A stretch of 16,721 nucleotides of DNA from NCBI GenBank assembly GCA_964618855.1, contig CAZUCD010000078.1, positions 1-16,721 of the forward strand. Direction: 5' to 3'. A program made the translations under genes and the position numbers. This DNA is from CAZUCD01 sp964618855 (GTDB lineage Bacteria > Sumerlaeota > Sumerlaeia > SLMS01 > JANRJK01). Numbering within the stretch: the stretch's first letter is position 1; every line of letters begins with the position of its first letter. The notes below the pieces were generated by a model. That model was not told the DNA's origin. It saw only the letters and a program-made list of their open reading frames with translations, and ran no database searches. Positions 1 to 7,366 of the stretch are shown in pieces.

Positions 1-397
1 CCCTGAGGGCCGCGCCCTCCACGGGCCAATTGGCAAGGCGCCCGTCCGCGAGCACGACCGTGGCCGCGTCGGCGGGGAGGCCGTACACCCCTATGGCATC
101 CCCCGAAACCAGCGCGCGGCCCATCAGCACGGGCGAACCGTCTGGATTGCGGATCGCCTGAAGGGAGCCGCCAAACGTGGCCGGGTTGAAGGAGAGCAAC
201 TCGACCGCGAGCGTCGAATTGCGGCGCGCCTCGACGGAGCGTTCGACGCGGACGCCCGGCGCGACCTCGACGCTGTCGGATGTCCTCTCGCGCAGGACCT
301 CCTGCGCCGGGACCCCGGGGGAGCTCGTTGCCGCGAGCAGGAGCAGCACGGCGACGGCCGGGCGCAGGGCTACTCGCCCGGCTTGTTGACGCGCCAT
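1..397 (-). CDS. Exported protein of unknown function, N-terminal fragment
   Basis: The frame is open from an ATG at 395-397 to the left edge, giving 132 visible residues and no stop. The N-terminus looks like a Sec signal peptide: MARQQAGR, a hydrophobic core AVAVLLLLAATS around residues 15-25, and a cleavage-like VPAQE near 30-34. A GGTGA lies 7 nt before the ATG, which supports this start. The gene overlaps the 3' end of the upstream sigma-54 regulator gene by 28 nt, so the two are probably translated together. The mature part opens with VEVAPGVRVERSV and later has VVLADGRLANWPV. That layout is loosely like the start of phosphodiester glycosidase (NAGPA) domains, but too little is visible to assign it. 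The export call is fairly safe; the function is unknown. Confidence 0.6.
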   Translation of the reverse strand, partial: MARQQAGRVALRPAVAVLLLLAATSSPGVPAQEVLRERTSDSVEVAPGVRVERSVEARRNSTLAVELLSFNPATFGGSLQAIRNPDGSPVLMGRALVSGDAIGVYGLPADAATVVLADGRLANWPVEGAALR

Positions 398-1743
398 TTG
401 TCGTTCACCAGGCCGTACTTCTTCACACGGTTGTTCATGCGGTCCACGGATATGCCTAGGAGCCTCGCGGCCTCGGTCTGGTTCCAGGCGGAGCGGTCGA
501 GGGCCTCGACGACATAGAGCCGCTCAAGCTCGTCGATGTTCACGCCGTCGGCGGGGAGGTGAACGGCGGCGCGATTGGGCTCGGTCGCGATGATGCCGCA
601 GTCGCCGAGGAGCCCCGGGGTCACGCGCTCCCCTCGGGAGCGTATGACGATGCGCTCGGCGATGTTGCGCAGCTCGCGCACGTTTCCGGGGAAGCGGTAG
701 GAGCGCAGGGCGCGCGCTGCGTCCTCGGAGAGGTCGGGCGCGGGGCGCCCGTGCCGCGAGGCGAATCGCGCGAGGAAGTGCCTGGCCAGCGGCAGCACGT
801 CGTCGGGCCTGTCGCGCAGGGGCGGCACATGGACGGGGAAGACGCTGAGCCTGTAGTAGAGGTCCTCGCGGAACCGCCCCGCCCGGATCTCCTCCATCAG
901 GTCGCGGTTGGTCGCGGCGACGATGCGCACGTCCACGCGGATGGTCCGCGTGCCGCCGAGACGCGTGAAGGTCAGCGTCTCGATGACGCGCAGGAGCTTC
1001 GCCTGCGTCTCGCGGCTCAGCTCGCCGACCTCGTCCAGGAAGAGGGTCCCGCCGTCGGCGACCTCGAGCTTGCCGCGCTTCATGGCGCGCGCGTCGGTGA
1101 ACGCCCCGCGCTCGTGGCCGAACAGCTCGCTCTGCAGNNNNNNNNNNTCCTCGACGAACTCGCCCTTCCTGCCCGAGGCCGCGTGCAGCGAACGCGCCAC
1201 GACCTCCGTCCCCGAGCCCGTCTCACCCGTCACCAGCACGGTGGCGGCTGTCGGGCCCACCTCGCGGATGTCGCGCCGGATGCGCTCCAGCGCGGACGAT
1301 TCACCGATCAGCTCGAAGGGATCGTCGCTCTTCGCGAGCCTTTCGCGCAGGCGCTCGTTCTCGTCGGCGAGCTGGCGCTGGGCGAGCGCCCGCCGGACGC
1401 GCAGCGCGATCTCCGCGCGCCCAGCCTCCTTCGTCAGGTAGTCGCTCGCGCCCACCCGCATCGCCTCGACCGCTGCCTCGACGCTGCCCACGCTCGTCAG
1501 GATCACGACCGGGAGGGCCGGGTCGATCCCGTGCTCCGCGCCGGACCGCACGCGGCGCAGGAACTCGAGGCCGTCGATCCCCGGCATGCGCAGGTCGCAC
1601 AGGACGGCATCGCACCCCGGCGCCAGCCGCAGGCCCTCCTCGCCCCCGGGCGCCACGTCCGTCTCGAAGCCCTCGAGCTCCAGGTTCCTCGCGGTTCGGC
1701 GTGCGAACGCGGTGTCGTCCTCGACGATCAGTATGCGGGGCAT
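370..1743 (-). CDS. NtrC-family sigma-54-dependent response regulator (AAA+ activator with altered Walker A)
   Basis: This is a 457-codon frame with the three-domain NtrC layout. The receiver (1-120) has the acidic pair D9/D10, phospho-acceptor D50 in CDLRMP, T83 and K105. The AAA+ domain (about 143-370) has LFGHERGAFTDA, Walker B GGTLFLDEVGE, sensor I VAATNRDL and FPGNVRELRN. A C-terminal Fis-type helix-turn-helix (WNQTEAARLLGIS...) binds DNA. Walker A reads GETGSGTE at 173-180, so T179 replaces the invariant Lys. The sigma-54 contact loop is GAFTDA rather than GAFTGA, a variant found in the family. Ten Ns at 1138-1147 fall where VNCAALPE-type residues are expected. The start is set by RILIVEDD; in-frame sequence upstream to 2412 is antiframe of the deacetylase gene. 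It overlaps that gene by 16 nt. The likely partner is the histidine kinase at 3693-5348 (inference). Confidence 0.93.
   Translation of the reverse strand: MPRILIVEDDTAFARRTARNLELEGFETDVAPGGEEGLRLAPGCDAVLCDLRMPGIDGLEFLRRVRSGAEHGIDPALPVVILTSVGSVEAAVEAMRVGASDYLTKEAGRAEIALRVRRALAQRQLADENERLRERLAKSDDPFELIGESSALERIRRDIREVGPTAATVLVTGETGSGTEVVARSLHAASGRKGEFVEXXXXLQSELFGHERGAFTDARAMKRGKLEVADGGTLFLDEVGELSRETQAKLLRVIETLTFTRLGGTRTIRVDVRIVAATNRDLMEEIRAGRFREDLYYRLSVFPVHVPPLRDRPDDVLPLARHFLARFASRHGRPAPDLSEDAARALRSYRFPGNVRELRNIAERIVIRSRGERVTPGLLGDCGIIATEPNRAAVHLPADGVNIDELERLYVVEALDRSAWNQTEAARLLGISVDRMNNRVKKYGLVNDKWRVNKPGE
1138..1147. other. Assembly gap (10 N) inside the response regulator gene
   Basis: A run of exactly ten Ns interrupts the AAA+ domain just before LQSELFGHE. 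Family members carry about ten residues (VNCAALPE type) between FVE and this motif, but only four codons fit here. The run is therefore probably a minimum-size placeholder and roughly 18 nt are missing. The frame is preserved across it. Confidence 0.9.
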
Positions 1744-2717
1744 GCGGGGCCGTTGCCTCCGTGGTTTCGCGGCACGAGGAGCGCGCGATGGCGGTCGTAC
1801 ATCTCCAGCGCGACGCGCGCCGTCTGCGCATGCAGCCTCACCGTGTCCTCCGGGTCCCGCGCGTATCCACCAGCCGTCATCGTGGCGAAGGGGATGCCCC
1901 GCGACGCCAGCGACTCGAGGACGAGCCGTTCCCGCTCCTCCATCCCCCGCATGGTGATGCCGAGGGAGCCAAGCCTGTCCTGCTCGTACGGATCGACCCC
2001 GGCAAGGTAGATCGCCATGTCGGGCCGCCACTGCTCCACGGCGATGCGCAATCCCCGTTCCAACTCGCGCAGGTACGCTGCATCCCCGCAATCGTCGTCC
2101 AGCCCTATGTCCAGGTCCCCGCGCTCCTTCGTCGGGTAGAGGTTCTCCTGGTGGATCGAGAAGGTGAAGATGCGGTCGTCCCCCTGGAAGATGCGCGCGG
2201 TGCCGTTGCCCTGGTGGACGTCGGTGTCGATGATGGCGATCCGCCGGCACCAGCCGCGCTCGACCGCGACGCGGGCGGCGATCGCGGCGTCGTTCACGTA
2301 GCAGAAGCCCTCCGCGTGGTCCGCAAAGCCATGGTGGAACCCGCCGCCGAAGTGGATGCACGCGCCGCGCTCCGCGGCGAGCCGGACGGCCGCGATGGAC
2401 CCCCCGGCGCACGCGATGCAGCCCCCGACGATCTCCCGCGAGATCGGCAGCTCGCTCCGCATCGTCCGGGGCGTGTGGCGGTGCCCCCTCAGGTCGGAAA
2501 GGTAGGCGGGTTCGAGTACGGAGAGCAGCTCCGCGTCCGTCGGTTGGGGCGCCTCGAGGACCTCCCCCGGGTCCACGAGGCCGGCGCGCTCGCAGGCCTC
2601 GCGGTAGCGCCGAAACTTGGAGGTGATGAAGACGTGGGCGCCGATGTCGATCTCGTACCTGCGGGAGTGGACGAATCCCGGCCGCGGGGGCGCTGTTGCG
2701 CGCGGCGCCGGGTCCAT
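1728..2717 (-). CDS. Histone deacetylase-family amidohydrolase, class IV (HDAC11)-like
   Basis: A 329-residue zinc-dependent deacetylase of the arginase/HDAC fold. This family removes acetyl groups from lysines or acyl-amines. The class IV signature is clear: GGGFHHGFADHAEGFCYVND (catalytic His pair H128/H129) and DTDVHQGNGT (zinc ligands D166 and H168). SIHQENLYP and GVDPYEQDRLG follow (third ligand D242), then TAGGY with transition-state Tyr Y285. All catalytic residues are present and the length is normal. The fold starts near YEIDIGAHVFITSKF, so the ATG at 2717 leaves a short extra N-terminus. It starts 5 nt after the upstream membrane-protein gene and its 3' end overlaps the regulator gene by 16 nt. 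The substrate is unknown: a protein lysine, a polyamine or a small acyl metabolite are all possible. The position suggests a link to the two-component system (inference). Confidence 0.93.
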   Translation of the reverse strand: MDPAPRATAPPRPGFVHSRRYEIDIGAHVFITSKFRRYREACERAGLVDPGEVLEAPQPTDAELLSVLEPAYLSDLRGHRHTPRTMRSELPISREIVGGCIACAGGSIAAVRLAAERGACIHFGGGFHHGFADHAEGFCYVNDAAIAARVAVERGWCRRIAIIDTDVHQGNGTARIFQGDDRIFTFSIHQENLYPTKERGDLDIGLDDDCGDAAYLRELERGLRIAVEQWRPDMAIYLAGVDPYEQDRLGSLGITMRGMEERERLVLESLASRGIPFATMTAGGYARDPEDTVRLHAQTARVALEMYDRHRALLVPRNHGGNGPACPAY

Positions 2718-2722
2718 GCGGC

Positions 2723-3592
2723 CTAGCGGATCCTCTCCGCCCGCAGCTTGACGACGGCGAGCGAGAGCTCCCCCGTGCGCTCGTCGCGGACCATGCCGAA
2801 CTCGATCTCGCGCACGCGCGTCGCCGTCGGGTCGTACCCCTCCCCCTGCATGGCCTTAACCTCCATGGAGGCCATCATGGAGCGCGCCTTGGCGGAGAGG
2901 ATGAAGACGTCGTAGACGCCGGCCTCGGCCGCGGTGGTGAAGGTCCCCTCGGCGGTGCGCGCCGCGTTCAGGAAGTTGCGCCCCGCCTGCGGGGTCACGT
3001 GCCGCGTCTCGACCGTGATGCCGTAGCGCGTGCGCAGGACGCGCATGACCTCGTCCTCGTCGTGCCCGGAGACGTCGAGCGTGCGTATGACGCCCTGGGT
3101 GCCTCCGTCGCTGTTGAGGATGAACTCGCGCCCCGCGAGGTTGAGCTCGCGGTCGGTGATGCCGCGCGCGAGTTCCTGCTTCTGGGCCGCGAGTGCGGCG
3201 GCCTCGTCGGCGAGCTTCAGGCGCAGCTCCGCGAGCGCACCCGCCTGCTGGGCCGAGGGGCGCCAGGACTCGATCGTGTTCCCCGGGCCGGGCGGCGCGG
3301 AAACAGTCAACGCCGTGTCCGTCCCGTCGAGGGCCCCCGTGGCGGCGTGCGTGGCAACGGCCTCCTCCCAGGTCTCCCCGGGGGCGACGGCGACGGGTTC
3401 CGGCTCTGGCTCCGGGATCTCGACGACGATTTCGATGGGGGGAAAGTCGATGGGGACGGCGGGGACGAAGGGCTGGGCGCGCCCGAGGGCGAGCGCGGCG
3501 AGCACGGCGAGCCATGCGAGGGCGCTCGCGCACGCCCCTGCGCTCCGCTCCGCGAGCGTCGGCTCCGGCCTGAGGTAGAATCCCGCGTGCAT
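2723..3592 (-). CDS. Single-pass membrane protein with Pro/Glu-rich linker, unknown function
   Basis: I do not recognise this 289-residue protein. It has a short cytoplasmic N-terminus, one membrane segment at about 20-37 (ACASALAWLAVLAALAL), and a Pro/Glu-rich stretch at 48-72 including IPEPEPEPV. A probable coiled coil lies at about 115-145 (LAELRLKLADEAAALAAQK), followed by a mixed alpha/beta C-terminal domain (150-289). The segment plus PEPEPEP linker resembles TonB-type proteins, but the C-terminus lacks a TonB signature. I chose the ATG at 3592 because an AAGGTG lies 9 nt upstream; a TTG at 3646 would add 18 residues. It lies between the histidine kinase and deacetylase genes, 5 nt before the latter, so it is probably in their operon. 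A periplasm-facing partner of that system is a guess. Confidence 0.75.
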   Translation of the reverse strand: MHAGFYLRPEPTLAERSAGACASALAWLAVLAALALGRAQPFVPAVPIDFPPIEIVVEIPEPEPEPVAVAPGETWEEAVATHAATGALDGTDTALTVSAPPGPGNTIESWRPSAQQAGALAELRLKLADEAAALAAQKQELARGITDRELNLAGREFILNSDGGTQGVIRTLDVSGHDEDEVMRVLRTRYGITVETRHVTPQAGRNFLNAARTAEGTFTTAAEAGVYDVFILSAKARSMMASMEVKAMQGEGYDPTATRVREIEFGMVRDERTGELSLAVVKLRAERIR

Positions 3593-3692
3593 CCCGCGCG
3601 TCACCTTCCCCCCGAATCGTTGCGGCAGGTGCCAGCGCGCACGCAAGCCGGTAAGGTGGCGAAGGGGGGCTGTGCCGCCGTCCGCAGCGTGT

Positions 3693-5348
3693 TCAGGGGT
3701 GCCGCGGGTCGTCCTCCTCGGTGCCCTCCGCGGGGAGGCGCACGGTGAACGTCGTGCCGCGCCCGGGGTCCGAGTCGACGTAGATCATCCCACCGTGGTC
3801 GCGGACCTGCGAGTGCACGACCGACAGGCCCAGCCCGGTCCCCTCCCCCGGTTCCTTGGTGGTGAAGAACGGGTTGAACACCATGGGGAGGTTTTCCGGC
3901 GCGATGCCGCACCCCGTGTCGGACACGTGGAGTATGACGTGCCTCGTGGCGGATGCTGCGATCTGCCGCCGCTGCCTCTCCCGGGAGGGGTCCCCGTAGC
4001 TCATCTGCGGGACGTGCACGCCGGGGCGGTGGTTGATGAGGCCGTGGTGGACGGGGCCGTCGCGCACCTCCGTGCGCACGGTCAGCCTGCCGCCGCGGCC
4101 CATGGACTGCCTGGCGTTCGTGAGCAGGTTGATGAGTATCTGCTTGAGGGCATTGGGGGAGATCCGCGCCGGGGGCACCTCGGCGAACTCCGTGTTCGTC
4201 TCGATCCCCTGCACCTGCAGGTCCTTCGCGATCAGGCGGAGCGTGCGCTCGATGGTCTCGTTGACGTGGGCGACGCCCTCGTCGCGCTTCGACTCGCGCG
4301 CGAAGTCGAGGAGGTTGTTGATGATCTCCTGCACGCGGGAGATTTCCTCCGTGGCGATCCCTATGTTCTCGGCGGCCTCGGCGTTGCCGGGGATGGTGAG
4401 CTCGCGCAGCTCGTAGAGCGCGCCCATGATGGCCTGCAGGGGGCTTCGCATCTCGTGGGCGATGCCCGCGGCGAGCTGTCCGATGGCGGCGAGCTTCTCG
4501 CTCTGCACGAGCTGGTTCGCAAGCTGCTGCTTTTCGGTTATGTCATCGAACACGACGAGGAGGAAATTGTTTGCACCCTTCTCGGGGAAGATCGGCTGGC
4601 CGTAGACCTGCAGCGTCTTGACGCCGCTCGGGAGCTCGACCTCCCAGTGCGCCGACCCAGCCGCGCGCCCGCGCACCTTCATGTCCTCGATGTGCGGTAG
4701 CAGGCACTGCCGCAGGCCCGGCCACTCCGCGAGCGAGCAGTCGAACGTGTTGCCGTACAGCTCCCCCTTGCGCAGGCCGGTGATCCCGAGGAACGCGTCG
4801 TTCACGAACACCACGCGGTTGCCGGCCATCTCCAGGATCACCAGGCCGTTGTGGAGCGCCTCGACGGTGTACACGAGCAGGTCGTGGCGGCGGTCGTCGC
4901 CGGAGCTGCCCCCCCCATCCGCCGAGGGCCGCCTCTGGCGGTAGACGCCCCACCACGCCACGGGGGCCTCCCCCGGTTCGGCCGCACCGAATGTCACCGT
5001 GAAGGCGAGGATGTGCCCTGTGCTCGATCGCGCCTGCACGACGGCCTCGGCGCCGTGGGAGATCGAGCCCTTGCCGAACCCGAATCCCCCGAACAGCTCC
5101 GCCTGGAGTGCAGGATCGTGCATCGAGCCGAACGTCAGGGCCTCCCCCGTGCCCTCGGCGATGCCAAGCATCGACTCCGCCCCGGGGAGCCACGCCGCGA
5201 CGGACCCGTCGGCCTTGAACCCCACCACGGCCAGCTCCCCCGTGGCCTCGAGCGCCCGCGCGAGCGTCCTCACGTCGGGCAGGCTGGCGGGCGAAAGGGC
5301 CCGCGTTGTCGGGGCGAACCGACCTCGGATGGATGGTGGACCGGGCAT
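3693..5348 (-). CDS. Soluble PAS-domain sensor histidine kinase
   Basis: A 551-residue two-component sensor kinase with no membrane segment. Two PAS-like regions come first: 27-135 (divergent) and 155-272 (clear, with VVFVNDAFLGITG and a VVFDDITEKQQL exit helix). The HisKA domain follows, with phospho-acceptor H298 in GIAHEMRSPL. The HATPase domain has the N box (QILINLLTNARQSM, N411), G1 (DTGCGI, 477-482), F box (FNPFFTTK) and G2 (GTGLGL). Between the N box and G1 is an extra stretch of about 35 residues (430-466), rich in His, Arg and Gln, which typical kinases lack. The protein probably autophosphorylates on H298 and passes phosphate to a receiver. The NtrC-type regulator two genes downstream is the obvious candidate. 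It ends 100 nt before the next gene. Its ATG overlaps a TATAAT. Confidence 0.93.
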   Translation of the reverse strand: MPGPPSIRGRFAPTTRALSPASLPDVRTLARALEATGELAVVGFKADGSVAAWLPGAESMLGIAEGTGEALTFGSMHDPALQAELFGGFGFGKGSISHGAEAVVQARSSTGHILAFTVTFGAAEPGEAPVAWWGVYRQRRPSADGGGSSGDDRRHDLLVYTVEALHNGLVILEMAGNRVVFVNDAFLGITGLRKGELYGNTFDCSLAEWPGLRQCLLPHIEDMKVRGRAAGSAHWEVELPSGVKTLQVYGQPIFPEKGANNFLLVVFDDITEKQQLANQLVQSEKLAAIGQLAAGIAHEMRSPLQAIMGALYELRELTIPGNAEAAENIGIATEEISRVQEIINNLLDFARESKRDEGVAHVNETIERTLRLIAKDLQVQGIETNTEFAEVPPARISPNALKQILINLLTNARQSMGRGGRLTVRTEVRDGPVHHGLINHRPGVHVPQMSYGDPSRERQRRQIAASATRHVILHVSDTGCGIAPENLPMVFNPFFTTKEPGEGTGLGLSVVHSQVRDHGGMIYVDSDPGRGTTFTVRLPAEGTEEDDPRHP

Positions 5349-5487
5349 TATAGGCTCGAACGGAACTCTCTGGCCGGGGGAGCAAGGGCCGCACCAACGT
5401 CCCTCCCCCCGCCGCCACTGTCAAGGCGCGCGCGCCACTCCCTAGCGCCTGAAACCCGAAACCCGCCCCCTCTTCCCCCGGGGACGT

Positions 5488-7170
5488 CTACCGCGATTTG
5501 CGCAGGTACTCCTCGGCACGCGCGGCAGGACGCGCCGCCAGATCCTCCCGGCCGATCCCGGCCAGTTCGGCGCGCATGTCCCTGAGCATGCCCTCGATCA
5601 CGAGGTCGGCATCCCTGCGCGCGTCGACCTCCCTGTGCTTTGCGGCCTCGGCTTCGTTGCGCTGCGCGGCGAGTTGGCGGTTGTAGTATCCAGAGCCCAC
5701 GAGGATTCCGCCAAGGAGCAGGAACGTGAGCATGAGTGCGATGTGGCGCTGGCGGCGCGCGGCTGCGGCGTGTCGCTCGGCGGTGGCCACCTCCGCGAGG
5801 GCCGATGCGCGCGCGTCCTCTGCAAGGATGCGTTCCGCCTGGTGCCTCGCGAGGGCCAGGTCACCGGAGGCGAGGGCGGCCTCCGCGTGGAGGGTCAGTG
5901 CCCGGTCCCGCATGGGCGGCACCTCCGGGTTCGAGGGCCACAGCGCGGCGGCGCGGTCGATTTCCGCCAAGGCGCGGGCGCAGGTGGCGTAGTCCCGGGG
6001 CGAGGGCTCGAGGATCGCGGCCGCCGTGGCCGCCACCGTGCGCGACTCCCGCCGGCGACGCGAGCCACCGAGGTACTCCTGGATCTCCGCGTGGAACGCC
6101 CGCGCGTCGGCGACGCGGTCCGCGGGCACGCGCCTGAGAGCCCGCATCGCCAGGTCCGCCAGCTCCTCAGGGACGGGCCGGCCCTTCGCCCTGCGGGAGG
6201 GCGCGTCCACAAGCCCCATGAGGGCGTGCTTCATCGAGTCCAGCGGCGTGTCGCGCGTATGCGGGTAGGTCCCCGTGAGGAGAAAGTAGAGCGTCCCGCC
6301 GAGGAGGTACACGTCGGTCCACGGGCCGACCGACTGCGCGTCGCGCAGGACCTGTTCCGGCGCCATGAGGGCCGGCGTCCCCGCGGGCGAATGGGCGGTC
6401 GCGGTGGTCGGGAGCTCCGCGAGCGTCTCGGGCGTGCCGTTGTCCGCCAGGCGCGACGGATCGTGCAGGAGCGCGAGTCCCCAGTCCACGAGGAGCACCT
6501 CGCCGAACTCGCCAAGCATGACCTGGGCGGGCTTGAGGTCGCGGTGGACGACCCCGCGCGAGTGCGCGAAGGCAACGGCCTGCGCCACCTCGCCCAGGAT
6601 GGCAAGGTGCCGCGCGAGGAAGTCGTCCGGGGAGAGCTTCTCCCAATCCTCCGCAATGGCGTTTTCCCATGACATTCCGCGCGCGAACTTCATCGCGAGC
6701 ATCGGCAGGCCGTCGGAGTCGCGACCAAGGTCGTACACCGGGAGGATGTTCGGGTGTTCGAGGCGGGCCGCGGTGAGCGCCTCGACCCTGAAGGCCCGGA
6801 GCATGTTGGAGTCCGGCGAGGCGGGGGCCTTGAGCTTGTCGGCGCGCACGACCTTCACCGCGACGGAGCGTCCGAGGGAGACCTGCACGCCCTCCCAGAC
6901 CTCACCGACGCCGCCGCGTCCCGCGAGGCGGTTCAGCCTGAACAGCGTCGTCGAACGGTCCGCCAGCCGGACCGGCAGGTCCTGCGAGGAGCGTGGCCGC
7001 GCCTGGACCTCCGTCGCCGGCGTCTTCTCCGAACGCCGGCCCGGGATGAGCGACTGCTCGGGCAGGCTCGGAAGGAACACGCGCCCCGCCTGCACCGACT
7101 GCACGAGATGGGAGTAGTCGTCCGTCTCGACCTCGTGCGCGGGATGGGGCGTTGGGAGCGTGGATGGCAT
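5488..7170 (-). CDS. Transmembrane Hanks-type Ser/Thr protein kinase
   Basis: A 560-residue eukaryotic-like kinase. After a 75-residue N-terminal extension the domain shows the Gly-rich loop LAGRGGVGEVWEG, VAVK (K106), the C-helix Glu (E130), HRDLKPAQV (D211, K213), VDWGLA (D229), MAPEQV and TDVYLLGGTLYFLLTG. Two points differ from textbook kinases. The activation motif is DWG, common in planctomycete-type kinases. The catalytic-loop metal-binding Asn is Gln (Q216). Residues 388-470 form Ala-rich, TPR-like helices. A membrane segment at 477-495 follows, then about 65 residues with VIEGMLRDMRAELAGIGRED. That resembles a short motif in related kinases, which there usually continues into repeats, so this tail looks truncated. 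It follows the methyltransferase gene on the same strand after 196 nt. Targets are unknown. Confidence 0.92.
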   Translation of the reverse strand: MPSTLPTPHPAHEVETDDYSHLVQSVQAGRVFLPSLPEQSLIPGRRSEKTPATEVQARPRSSQDLPVRLADRSTTLFRLNRLAGRGGVGEVWEGVQVSLGRSVAVKVVRADKLKAPASPDSNMLRAFRVEALTAARLEHPNILPVYDLGRDSDGLPMLAMKFARGMSWENAIAEDWEKLSPDDFLARHLAILGEVAQAVAFAHSRGVVHRDLKPAQVMLGEFGEVLLVDWGLALLHDPSRLADNGTPETLAELPTTATAHSPAGTPALMAPEQVLRDAQSVGPWTDVYLLGGTLYFLLTGTYPHTRDTPLDSMKHALMGLVDAPSRRAKGRPVPEELADLAMRALRRVPADRVADARAFHAEIQEYLGGSRRRRESRTVAATAAAILEPSPRDYATCARALAEIDRAAALWPSNPEVPPMRDRALTLHAEAALASGDLALARHQAERILAEDARASALAEVATAERHAAAARRQRHIALMLTFLLLGGILVGSGYYNRQLAAQRNEAEAAKHREVDARRDADLVIEGMLRDMRAELAGIGREDLAARPAARAEEYLRKSR

Positions 7171-7301
7171 CTCGGAACCGTGTCTCGGGGGCGTTGACTG
7201 GCAGCGGAGCCGGTCCTGCCCGGCGCGTGGCTACGATGGCAAGTTGCATCCTGCCCATGGGCGCCGCCCCGCGCCACCACGGTTTTCGTGCCGCCCGAAT
7301 C

Positions 7302-7324
7302 GTGGGCGAGACGCCCACTCGCCC
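7302..7324 (-). other. Overlapping inverted repeats downstream of the methyltransferase gene
   Basis: Two alternative stems share the same bases. GTGGGC (7302-7307) pairs with GCCCAC (7313-7318). GGGCGAG (7304-7310) pairs with CTCGCCC (7318-7324). The patch lies 43 nt past the methyltransferase stop and 131 nt before the kinase start. No T-tract follows, so it does not look like an intrinsic terminator. The rest of 7171-7366 shows nothing I can assign. Confidence 0.35.
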
Positions 7325-7366
7325 CTGAAACTTGGCCGGGACGACCATGCCACTATGCAAACTGCC

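Noticed and set aside
1744..2412. In-frame N-terminal extension of the response regulator to 680 residues
   Set aside because: The extension lies in another frame of the deacetylase gene and translates to Arg/Pro-rich, low-information sequence; the receiver starts at the ATG at 1743.
3612..3623. CCGAATCGTTGC shared with 10712-10723
   Set aside because: A single shared 12-mer pair is expected by chance in a window of this length and base composition.
5419..5424. Minus-strand TTGACA next to a 12-bp GGCGCGCGCGCC palindrome, as a kinase promoter
   Set aside because: No -10-like hexamer at 16-19 nt; the palindrome is low-complexity in this GC-rich context.
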